Below, one piece after another: positions 38,716-45,411 of a stretch of DNA of 45,411 nucleotides. A program made the translations under genes and the position numbers. A model generated the notes under the pieces. It made no database searches. It worked only from the letters and a program-made list of their open reading frames with translations, and had not been told where the DNA came from. Each line of letters opens with the position of its first letter. Position 1 is the stretch's first letter. The DNA is from Arthrobacter ruber (GTDB lineage: Bacteria; Actinomycetota; Actinomycetes; Actinomycetales; Micrococcaceae): the NCBI RefSeq assembly GCF_002954225.1, contig NZ_PPTH01000006.1, positions 1-45,411 on the forward strand, written 5' to 3'.

Positions 38716-39462
38716 CTAGACGGACGCTGCTGCGTTGGCGCGGTAGGCCAGGAGTTCCTCGTGCGGCTCCTCGGTCCCCTCGGCGCACTTCGAGTCGAGG
38801 GTGATGACGCCGTAGGTCCACCCCTGGCGCCGGTAGACCGCCGAGGGCGCGCCCGTGGCGGCGTCGACGAAGAGGTAGAAGTCGTGGCCCACGAGCTCCA
38901 TGTTGTCGACGGCGTCGTCCACGGTCATCGGGACCCCGGAGAAGACCTTCCGGCGGATCAGCACGGGCGAGTCACCCGCCGGGACGTCGTCCGGGGAGGA
39001 GTAGGCGTCGGTGTCCTCCGGCTGGACCGGGGCTTCGGCCGCCGTGGCGTCGACGGTCGGTTCGATCACCGGTGTCTCGAGGTAGAGGGGCTGGGCGGGA
39101 TCGGCCGGCTCGAGATCGGCCGTGGCGACCCGGACGGCCACGGGGGTGTGGCGGCCATGGTGGACCTTCCGCCGGTCACGGGCACGGCGCAGGCGCTCGA
39201 GGAGCTTCCCGTAGGCGAGGTCGAAGGCTGCGAACTTGTCGGCCGCGGTAGCCTCGGCCCGGACGACAGGGCCCCTGCAGAGGACGGTCAGCTCGACCGT
39301 GAGCGAGGTCTCGGCCGCGCGCGCACTGGGCTCCTTGGTGATCTTCGCGTCGATGCGCTGCACCTTGTCGCCGAGCTGCTCTATCTTGTCGATCTTCTCC
39401 GTCGCATACTCACGGAAACGGTCGGATATCGCCAGGTTTCGGCCATTGATCACAAATTCCAT
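38716..39462 (-). CDS. hpf: Long-form ribosome hibernation promoting factor
   Basis: A 248-residue long HPF that binds the 30S subunit and pairs ribosomes into inactive 100S dimers during stress. The N-terminal domain (1-105) has MEFVINGRNLAISDRFREY and the basic KLLERLRRARDRRKVHHGR segment; after an acidic linker the dimerisation domain (about 188-245) shows VLIRRKVFSGVPMTVDDAV, MELVGHDFYLFVDA and VYRRQGWTYGVI. ATG at 39462 has GGAGG 6 bases upstream, which fixes the start over the 33-residue longer frame. It stands between comF and the YcaQ gene and has hairpins on both sides, so is probably transcribed alone. Mycobacterial counterpart: Rv3241c. Confidence 0.95.
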   Translation of the reverse strand: MEFVINGRNLAISDRFREYATEKIDKIEQLGDKVQRIDAKITKEPSARAAETSLTVELTVLCRGPVVRAEATAADKFAAFDLAYGKLLERLRRARDRRKVHHGRHTPVAVRVATADLEPADPAQPLYLETPVIEPTVDATAAEAPVQPEDTDAYSSPDDVPAGDSPVLIRRKVFSGVPMTVDDAVDNMELVGHDFYLFVDAATGAPSAVYRRQGWTYGVITLDSKCAEGTEEPHEELLAYRANAAASV

Positions 39463-39523
39463 GGTGCCCTCCACATCGCTAGATGACGCGGCGACGGCCG
39501 AGGCATGGAGCAGAGCCGCCACC

Positions 39524-39554
39524 GACGGGTACCGATACCTGCCCGGTACCCGTC
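39524..39554 (-). terminator. Terminator hairpin between comF and hpf
   Basis: An 11-bp perfect stem (39524-39534 with 39544-39554) and 9-base loop begin 13 bases after the comF stop. This would end the mtrA-mtrB-lpqB-comF transcript. Confidence 0.7.
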
Positions 39555-39567
39555 CCTTCACCGTAGT

Positions 39568-40671
39568 TCACCCCTGCCCTTTATTCACCCAGCCGCGCTC
39601 CGGAACTTGCGGTGGCGTGGGGCCCGCTCGGTGGGGCACGCCTGCGGAACGACGGTCGGCACCCGACGGCCGGGCGCACGGTGCATCCGCCGCACGCCCG
39701 GAACCGCCTCCTGCGGGCGGGGACGTGGCCGCGACGACGACGGCGCCGAGTACCCGCGCCCCCTGTGCGGTGAGGACGCGGTGCACCTCGCCGATCGTCG
39801 CACCCGTGGTGAGGACGTCGTCGACGATGATGCACTCCCTGCCGGCCAGGGCGCCCCGCGTGCGTCCGACTGCGCCCATGGAGTTCATCACGTTGGTCCG
39901 CCGGCGCCGGCGGCCGAGGCCCTTCTGGCCTCCCCGGACGCCGGTCAGCGCCGCCGGCAGGGCCGTCCGGAGCAGTGCGGGCAGCCCGCCCCGCGCGAGG
40001 GCTCCCCGCAACCGGGTGATCACCGGAAGGTGCCGCACCGCGGGGGCCAGCACGGTACCTGCGGGCAACCGCCCGCCGCGGTCCAGGCGTGAGAGGAGCA
40101 GCATCAGGGGGTCGTAGCCCCGCCGACGCCGGGACGACGCCCGCGTAGGGACGGGCACCAGCAGGACAGGCGGCGACCGGACGGGCGGCGACCGGACGGG
40201 CGGCGACCGGACGGGCGGCGACAGGACAGGCACCGGAGACGGCGGTGCCGCCCTGAACTCGGACACGGCGGCGTGGAGCGCTCCGCCCAGGGCCGCGGCG
40301 ACGGGTGCCAGCACGTCGACGTGACCGTGGTTCTTGAAAGCCAGCAGCACCGCGGCTTCCGTGCGCCCGTACCGCCCCGCGGCGAGGACGGGCAGCGGAC
40401 CGAACGCCGCACCCGGACGCTCGGCAGGACCTGCGGGGAGATCGACGTCCGGCAGCGACTCCGCGCCGGCTTCAGCGCGGTACGGCCGCACCGTCGCGGT
40501 GCGGAACCTCCCGAGGCAGTCCGGGCAGAGGGAGGTGTCCCACCGGCCGCAGACCACGCACGAGGAGGGCAGCAGGAGTGCGGCGAAGGCGCAGAGGGCC
40601 CCGGCGAGGCGCCGATAGGCCCGGCCGAAGACCACGCCGTCGAGCAGGGGTGCGAGAGCGGTGAGACGCAT
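39568..40671 (-). CDS. comF: ComF-family phosphoribosyltransferase-like protein
   Basis: A 367-residue ComF-type protein, associated with natural DNA uptake and recombination. The N-terminal zinc-binding region reads CVVCGRWDTSLCPDCL (four cysteines), the PRTase loop ECIIVDDVLTTGATI lies near 285-299, and VLLVPVPTRASSRRRRGYDP is the family's mid segment. The protein is longer than the usual 210-260 residues: an insertion of repeated SPPVR units encoded by a 15-bp DNA repeat, plus a proline-rich C-terminal tail, account for much of the excess. The ATG at 40671 gives MRLTALAPLLDG; its ribosome site is weak. It lies 61 bases downstream of lpqB, consistent with Rv3242c in the mycobacterial order. 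Confidence 0.87.
   Translation of the reverse strand: MRLTALAPLLDGVVFGRAYRRLAGALCAFAALLLPSSCVVCGRWDTSLCPDCLGRFRTATVRPYRAEAGAESLPDVDLPAGPAERPGAAFGPLPVLAAGRYGRTEAAVLLAFKNHGHVDVLAPVAAALGGALHAAVSEFRAAPPSPVPVLSPPVRSPPVRSPPVRSPPVLLVPVPTRASSRRRRGYDPLMLLLSRLDRGGRLPAGTVLAPAVRHLPVITRLRGALARGGLPALLRTALPAALTGVRGGQKGLGRRRRRTNVMNSMGAVGRTRGALAGRECIIVDDVLTTGATIGEVHRVLTAQGARVLGAVVVAATSPPAGGGSGRAADAPCARPSGADRRSAGVPHRAGPTPPQVPERGWVNKGQG
40164..40223. repeat. Four tandem copies of a 15-bp repeat inside comF
   Basis: Units start at 40164, 40179, 40194 and 40209. The middle two are identical; the outer two each differ by one base. A partial fifth copy follows. Each unit encodes one pentapeptide of the SPPVR run. 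Being a multiple of three, copy changes would keep the frame. Confidence 0.9.
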
Positions 40672-40732
40672 GCAGCCATCGCATCGTGCCGGATCGCCAT
40701 CTCGCCGTCGGGTGGCGGGTATGTGGACATCC

Positions 40733-42487
40733 CTAGCCGGGGAAGGCGGGGTCCCGGACGTCGAGCTCCTCGTCCACCCAGCTGTTGCCGATGCGCCGGT
40801 AGAGCGTCGCACCGGCCTGGGCGTAGAGCGTGTCCTCCGCGTCGGACCCCGCGCTGATGCCGAGGACGCCGGGAAGATCGGCCATGCTCTCCTGGTCGCC
40901 GTCCAGCTGCAGGATCACCGGAGCGGCCTCCTCGTCGGCGCCGAGGGAGGAGACGGCGATCATGCTCTGGCCGGCCCACACCGCGGTGTCGACGGAGGCG
41001 TCCACGGGAAGGGTGAGCGGAGTCGTGAGCGCCTGCGGCGTGCCCTCCGTGGTCCGCCTGATCCCGGCCAGCAGCAGCTCGCTGGTCCCGCTGCGGTCGG
41101 CCACGATCAGCGCGCGCGAGCCGTCCCGCGAGACGCGCAGCTCCTCCACCCGGCGGTCGCCGAGCCAGCCCGCCTCCAGGACTGCCGCCTCCGCCGCTGT
41201 CCCGCCCGGCGGGACGGCGAGGATCTCGCTGCGCCCTCCGGCGTCCCTGCTGGTCCACACCCAGTTCTCCGGGTCGAAGGAGGGCCGGGTCAGCGCGCTG
41301 CCCTTCACGATCTCCCGGGCCTCGCTCCCGGGCGCGGTCATGTAGAGTGCGCCGGCGTCCGCGTTCAGGAAGGCGTAGGCACTACCCGAGAGCGAGGCCG
41401 CCGGTTTCCTCGGCCTCAGCGCGGCGACGCTCGGCACACCCTCGATGGACACGGTGGCGCCGTTGCGGAGTCGGACCAGCTCACCTCCGGCGACGGCCAC
41501 CTGGTCCCCTCCCACATCGGGCGTCAGCTCGGGCACCACCAGGTCCTGGGCCGGGGCACCGAGCTCGATGGGCTGGCCGCTCGTCATCTCCACGGAGGTG
41601 ACGTCGTTCAGGCCGAGCAGGTTGACCTCCAGCTGCTGGTTCATCTGCTGCAGGCCGAGGCTCGTGGCGTTCTCCAGGACCTCGGCAGAGAACTCGACGG
41701 AGGCGTTCCCCGACGTGATGGGTACGGAGTCGCGGGCCAGCGTGACCCCTTCCGGGAAGGCGCTGGTCACCGCGCCCTGGAGGTAGGGTGCCGGACCCGC
41801 CAGCATGGCACTGACGATCCTGGCGGTCACCCCGGTCCGCCGGACGAACCAGCGCGCATCGGGCACCCAGTAGCGGTAGTTGCTGCTGTAGTAGTAGAGG
41901 TTGTGCGAGATCAGGAGGTCCTGCGCACTGCTCTGCGCCAGCATGATGCCGTCGGGGATCTCGTCGATCCTCCACTCGCCCGCCTCCTGCACCATCCGCA
42001 CGCCCAGCGTCTCGGAGGCGGGGACCGCGCTGTTGGTCCGCAGCCCCCGCGAATCGACGATGCCCGTGGTCTCCAGCTGGATCTGGTAGATCCCCTCCGT
42101 CTCCCGCTTCTCCACCCGCGGGTCGGACCGGAAGAGGACGATCCGCTCCTCGGGCTTCCACGTCTTCGCCAGCTCCGTGGTCAGGAACTGGCGAGCCACG
42201 CTGTAGCCGTCGCCGGCCCCGGTCCCGGCGATGATGAAGTCGAGCAGGATCCGCTCGGGAGTGGCTCCCGCGGACGGACCCTCCGGATCGAAGGCCGGCG
42301 CGACGGCGTCGGTCTCGGCCTCCGCTGCCGGGATCACGCCCACGGGACCCCTGGTCGGGATGGCGGAGCAGGCCGTGAGGGCCAGGAAGCAGGCCACCAG
42401 CACCGCGGCGACGAGGGCCGTGGGCAGCCTGCGTGCAGTGCGGCGTCGGACGGTCCCGCCGCGTGGCGTCGTGTTACTGCGTCGCAT
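40733..42487 (-). CDS. lpqB: Lipoprotein LpqB, MtrAB accessory protein
   Basis: A 584-residue lipoprotein that interacts with the MtrB sensor and tunes MtrAB signalling and cell-wall homeostasis. The signal peptide ends in the lipobox LTAC with the lipidated Cys40, after a twin-arginine-free basic start. A GerMN domain occupies roughly 200-320, followed by the LpqB beta-propeller domain containing GEWRIDEIPDGIMLAQ upstream and WVWTSRDAGG later. ATG at 42487 has GAGGGAGA upstream and overlaps the end of mtrB by 14 bases, implying coupling. Counterpart of Rv3244c. Confidence 0.93.
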   Translation of the reverse strand: MRRSNTTPRGGTVRRRTARRLPTALVAAVLVACFLALTACSAIPTRGPVGVIPAAEAETDAVAPAFDPEGPSAGATPERILLDFIIAGTGAGDGYSVARQFLTTELAKTWKPEERIVLFRSDPRVEKRETEGIYQIQLETTGIVDSRGLRTNSAVPASETLGVRMVQEAGEWRIDEIPDGIMLAQSSAQDLLISHNLYYYSSNYRYWVPDARWFVRRTGVTARIVSAMLAGPAPYLQGAVTSAFPEGVTLARDSVPITSGNASVEFSAEVLENATSLGLQQMNQQLEVNLLGLNDVTSVEMTSGQPIELGAPAQDLVVPELTPDVGGDQVAVAGGELVRLRNGATVSIEGVPSVAALRPRKPAASLSGSAYAFLNADAGALYMTAPGSEAREIVKGSALTRPSFDPENWVWTSRDAGGRSEILAVPPGGTAAEAAVLEAGWLGDRRVEELRVSRDGSRALIVADRSGTSELLLAGIRRTTEGTPQALTTPLTLPVDASVDTAVWAGQSMIAVSSLGADEEAAPVILQLDGDQESMADLPGVLGISAGSDAEDTLYAQAGATLYRRIGNSWVDEELDVRDPAFPG

Positions 42488-44396
42488 TGCTCTCCCTCGC
42501 TGAGCTCCCGGCGTCGCCGCTCGCCTCGTACCCTGCATCCCGTGCCTCCCGGCGAGCGTCCTCCCGGGACGGCTCGGTCGACGGCTCCTGGGCTCCCTGG
42601 ACTGCAGGGTGCGGGCCCGTCGCCGGCGGCAGCGCCAGGGGCGACGACGTCAGCACGGTCCCCTGGCGCCGCGGAAGCGTCAGGCGGAAGCACGCCCCCG
42701 AGCCCGGCATCCCCCAGGCCTCGAGCCATGCCCCGTGCAGTCGGGCGTCCTCCATGGCGATGGAGAGCCCGAGTCCGCTGCCTCCCGTGGTCCGGGCTCG
42801 TGCCGGGTCGGCCCGCCAGAAGCGGTCGAAGACGCGCGAGGCCTCCAGCGGCGTCATCCCGATCCCGTGGTCGCGCACGGCGACCGCCACGGCGTCGGGG
42901 CTGCAGGCGATGTGGACCTCCACCGGCCTCCCCTCGCCGTGCTCGAGCGCGTTGACGATCAGGTTGCGGAGGATCCTGTCGATGCGGCGACCATCGGCGT
43001 CGACGATGCAGCTGAACTCGGAGGACACGATGCGCAGATCGGTGTCCAGCCGCTCGGCGAGCGGCCGCGCGCCGTCGATGGCGTGCTGGACGAGCTGGAC
43101 GATGTCCGCCGACTCCGCTTCGAGGGTCGCCGCACCGGCGTCGAACCGCGAGATCTCGAGCAGGTCGGCGAGCAGCGCCTGGAAGCGCTCCACCTGATCG
43201 AAGAGGATCTCCGCCGACCGCTTGTTCACCGGGTTGAAGTCCTCGCGGGCGTCGTGCAGGACCTCGGCCGCCATGCGCACCGTGGTCAGGGGCGTCCGGA
43301 GCTCGTGCGAGACGTCGGAGACGAAGCGCTGCTGCATCTGCGACAGCTGCGCGAGCTGCGTGATCTGGTCCTGCAGGCTCGCCGCCATGCGGTTGAACGA
43401 AGCACCGAGACGGGCCACCTCGTCCTCCCCGGTGACCTCCATGCGTTCCTGCAGCTGCCCGGAGGCGAGCTTCTCCGACACCGACGCCGCGTAACCGACC
43501 GGCAGCACGACGCTGCGGGTGACGTACCAGGTGATCGCGCCGATGACGAGCAGCAGCACCACGCCCACCAGCCACAGGACACCGTGGATGTCCTCGAGCG
43601 TGGACTGCATAGAGGAGAGGTCGTAGTACACGTACAGGGCGTAGGGGGTGCGCTCCGGAGGCAACTGCACCTGCGTCCCGAAGACCAGTCCCGGGGCGTC
43701 CGGCTCACCGTCCTGCGTCACCGGGATGGTGATCGGCGCCCAGTAGACGTCCTGCCCCCCGGTCACGGCCCGCTGCAGGTCATCCGGCAGCATGCCCGCC
43801 GTCGCCCCGTCCTGGCTCACCGTGGTGGGGACGAACAGGTCCTCGCCGCCGGCGATGGGCACCAGCATGGCCTGCCGTGGCGCGTTCGTCTTGCTGCCGA
43901 CGATGGCGTTGACGGAGTCGAGCACCAGCCGGCTCGTGGTGTTCCGGTCCGTCGCCGAGGAGTCCCTGAAGACGGCCTTGGTGGACGTCAGGGCGGAGCT
44001 GGCCTCCGCGCTGAACTGGTCGAAACGCTCCTCGTAGAGCGCGCTCGCGATCTGGTTGGACAGGAATCCCCCGACGGCCACGAAGGACACGGAGGTGAGC
44101 AGCATCGTCGCGACGACGGTCCGGAACTGCAGCGATCGGCGCCAGCTGCTCGCGATGGCACGCAGCAGGACGCGCACCCGGGATGCACCGCCCCTCAGCC
44201 GGGCGGCCGCGGACCGCGGACCAGTGGCGTCGACGGCGCCCACCCGATCGGGCGGGCCGGAGGGGAGGCCGGACCCGCGTCCGGGATCGGGATCGGTCAT
44301 CGTGAGCTGCTCGTGGACGGGAGCGTCGTCGGCCTCGGGAGCGCGGCCGTCCGCCCCCTCCGTGTCAGCCCTGTCCGGCCTTGTAGCCGACACCAC
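42474..44396 (-). CDS. mtrB: Sensor histidine kinase MtrB
   Basis: A 640-residue membrane kinase that controls MtrA. Two membrane helices (about 93-113 and 257-280) bracket an extracytoplasmic sensor; a HAMP domain follows, then the H-box FVSDVSHELRTPLT with His364, the N-box NLIVNALEHGEG, G1 DHGIGM, F-box and the G2 GGSGLGLSIA. The N terminus before helix 1 is about 90 residues and the C terminus adds some 75 low-complexity residues, both longer than strictly needed. The GTG at 44396 overlaps mtrA by 32 bases and lacks a good ribosome site; an in-frame ATG at 44300, 65 bases beyond the mtrA stop, is a serious alternative. Confidence 0.93.
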   Translation of the reverse strand: MVSATRPDRADTEGADGRAPEADDAPVHEQLTMTDPDPGRGSGLPSGPPDRVGAVDATGPRSAAARLRGGASRVRVLLRAIASSWRRSLQFRTVVATMLLTSVSFVAVGGFLSNQIASALYEERFDQFSAEASSALTSTKAVFRDSSATDRNTTSRLVLDSVNAIVGSKTNAPRQAMLVPIAGGEDLFVPTTVSQDGATAGMLPDDLQRAVTGGQDVYWAPITIPVTQDGEPDAPGLVFGTQVQLPPERTPYALYVYYDLSSMQSTLEDIHGVLWLVGVVLLLVIGAITWYVTRSVVLPVGYAASVSEKLASGQLQERMEVTGEDEVARLGASFNRMAASLQDQITQLAQLSQMQQRFVSDVSHELRTPLTTVRMAAEVLHDAREDFNPVNKRSAEILFDQVERFQALLADLLEISRFDAGAATLEAESADIVQLVQHAIDGARPLAERLDTDLRIVSSEFSCIVDADGRRIDRILRNLIVNALEHGEGRPVEVHIACSPDAVAVAVRDHGIGMTPLEASRVFDRFWRADPARARTTGGSGLGLSIAMEDARLHGAWLEAWGMPGSGACFRLTLPRRQGTVLTSSPLALPPATGPHPAVQGAQEPSTEPSREDARREARDAGYEASGDAGSSARESNATQ

Positions 44397-45042
44397 GCAC
44401 CGTCAGGACGATCTCGGGGGCCTCGGGGTCACGCTCGATCTTCGAGCGCAGCCGCTGCACGTGGACGTTGACGAGCCGGGTATCGGCGGCATGGCGGTAG
44501 CCCCACACCTGTTCGAGGAGCAGCTCACGGGTGAACACCTGCCACGGCTTCCGGGCGAGGGCGACCAGCAGGTCGAACTCGAGCGGCGTGAGCGAGACAC
44601 GCTGGCCCGCACGCGTCACCTCGTGGCCGGCCACGTCGATGCCGACGTCGCCGATCCGCAGGGTCTCGGGGGCCTTCGACTCGGCCGGACGCAGCCGGGC
44701 GCGCACGCGCGCCACCAGTTCGGCGGGCTTGAAGGGCTTGGGCACGTAGTCGTCGGCACCGGACTCCAGACCGCGGACGACGTCGGACGTGTCCGACTTC
44801 GCAGTCAGCATCACGATGGGGAGGTCCGACTCCGCGCGGATCTGGCGGCACACCTCGATGCCGTCGATGCCGGGGAGCATCAGGTCCAGCAGCACGAGAT
44901 CCGGCTGGGTCGAGCGGAACACGCCGAGTGCGGCGGAGCCGTCGGCGCAGAAGACGGGGTCGAACCCGTCGTTGCGGAGGACGATGCCGATCATCTCGGA
45001 CAGGGCCTCGTCGTCGTCGATGACCAGTATGCGAGCCTTCAT
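44365..45042 (-). CDS. mtrA: DNA-binding response regulator MtrA
   Basis: A 225-residue OmpR-family regulator that controls cell-wall, division and replication genes in actinobacteria. The receiver has the acidic pocket VIDDDE at 8-12, the phospho-acceptor Asp53 in LVLLDLMLPG, Thr80 and Lys102 in VPKPF. The winged-helix domain contains SLTPLEFDLLVALARKPWQVFTRE and VWGYRHAADTRLVNVHVQRLR in family order, nearly identical in pattern to Rv3246c. ATG at 45042 gives MKARILVIDDD; a longer frame to 45069 adds nine residues. No ribosome site precedes the ATG, so a leaderless or weak start is possible. It heads the mtrA-mtrB-lpqB-comF unit. Confidence 0.97.
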   Translation of the reverse strand: MKARILVIDDDEALSEMIGIVLRNDGFDPVFCADGSAALGVFRSTQPDLVLLDLMLPGIDGIEVCRQIRAESDLPIVMLTAKSDTSDVVRGLESGADDYVPKPFKPAELVARVRARLRPAESKAPETLRIGDVGIDVAGHEVTRAGQRVSLTPLEFDLLVALARKPWQVFTRELLLEQVWGYRHAADTRLVNVHVQRLRSKIERDPEAPEIVLTVRGVGYKAGQG

Positions 45043-45145
45043 ACCCCAATACTGTCCCATCGACGGCACAATGTCCCATCAGCCCCACCGTGCGGCGCCC
45101 GGGCGGGCCGGCAGGGCGCACCGCCGGGAAGGGCAGAGCCCGGCC

Positions 45146-45151
45146 TATGAT
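45146..45151 (+). promoter_or_regulatory. Possible -10 box of the plus-strand end gene
   Basis: A TATGAT hexamer lies 54 bases before the ATG at 45206 in the gap divergent from mtrA. No good -35 was seen at the right distance. Confidence 0.3.
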
Positions 45152-45205
45152 GCTGGAGGGGATGCTGATCGTACGCCTCCCGGGAGTATCGACCGAGGGG
45201 ACGCC

Positions 45206-45411
45206 ATGAGCGATCAGGTGAACGGGCAGCCGAACGACGGGCCGTCCGCCAGCCGGCCGGATGGCCAGGGCGAACGGCAGGGCGAGGGCGGGCCAGGCGC
45301 CCCCTGGCAGGCGCCCGGCGTCCCTGCCGCCGGGACCGGCGCCCCGGGAGGGCGGCCGTGGCAGCCCCCGACACCGCAGGCCGCCCCCGGCAGCCCCTAC
45401 GCGGCACAGGC
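45206..45411 (+). CDS. Proline/glycine-rich N terminus of an unidentified protein (partial)
   Basis: The first 68 codons of a gene cut by the window end. They encode a disordered stretch rich in Gly, Pro, Gln and Ala (PGAPWQAPG, GGRPWQPPTPQ), with no motif. GAGGGGA 5 bases before the ATG is a good ribosome site. A proline-rich cytoplasmic start is common in actinobacterial membrane proteins; from memory, a multi-helix membrane protein related to the membrane domain of glycerophosphodiester phosphodiesterases often lies divergent from mtrA, but nothing here proves that. Confidence 0.7.
   Translation, partial: MSDQVNGQPNDGPSASRPDGQGERQGEGGPGAPWQAPGVPAAGTGAPGGRPWQPPTPQAAPGSPYAAQ

Noticed and set aside
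42609..44471. 620-codon plus-strand open frame antisense to mtrB
   Set aside because: Shadow of mtrB; Arg/Gly/His-rich with no family features.

Overview
The window is high-GC chromosomal DNA from an actinobacterium, most likely the Micrococcales (Micrococcaceae, Arthrobacter-like). The evidence is the gene content: a WhiB1-type regulator next to a PdtaS-type kinase, the giant 180-kDa NAD-glutamate dehydrogenase, SecA, long-form HPF, ComF, LpqB, MtrB and MtrA in the actinobacterial order. Starts are often GTG or TTG, and genes often overlap by 4 bases. I saw no tRNA, rRNA, CRISPR array, insertion sequence or prophage gene.

Left part (1-18,000) is a cell-surface polysaccharide locus. After the tail of an LGFP-type wall protein and two strong hairpins come a minus-strand pair, rmlA and a GlfT1-like glycosyltransferase. 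Next are a plus-strand DPM1-like transferase with its small DUF2304 membrane partner, and a lone minus-strand GT2. A plus-strand run of three GT2 enzymes and a Wzx-like flippase follows. A translationally coupled minus-strand operon runs glf - glfT2 - wzm - wzt - large membrane protein. This is the set that makes UDP-galactofuranose, polymerises galactan and exports it in mycobacteria. An O-acyltransferase with an SGNH domain closes the locus. No arabinosyltransferase is present, so the galactan here is probably not part of a classical mycobacterial arabinogalactan.

Middle part (18,149-29,784): an orphan FHA-FtsK/EssC-type type VII secretion ATPase with no Esx partner in view, a small membrane protein, whiB1 with a CRP/GlxR-like palindrome in its leader, convergent pdtaS, and the large NAD-glutamate dehydrogenase.

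Right part (29,832-45,411): a CpaE-like ATPase and a CpaB/SAF-like protein without other pilus genes, an excisionase-type HTH protein, an unknown protein with a probable leaderless promoter, a LysM membrane protein, a DUF6459 protein abutting secA, a YcaQ-family glycosylase, hpf, comF, lpqB, mtrB and mtrA. The window ends inside a proline-rich protein divergent from mtrA. This block handles secretion, ribosome hibernation, DNA uptake or repair, and envelope/cell-cycle signalling. It is strongly conserved housekeeping, whereas the left block is variable accessory DNA.

Most long opposite-strand open frames are GC-driven shadows and were left out. Function calls rest on motif recognition by eye; no database search was run.
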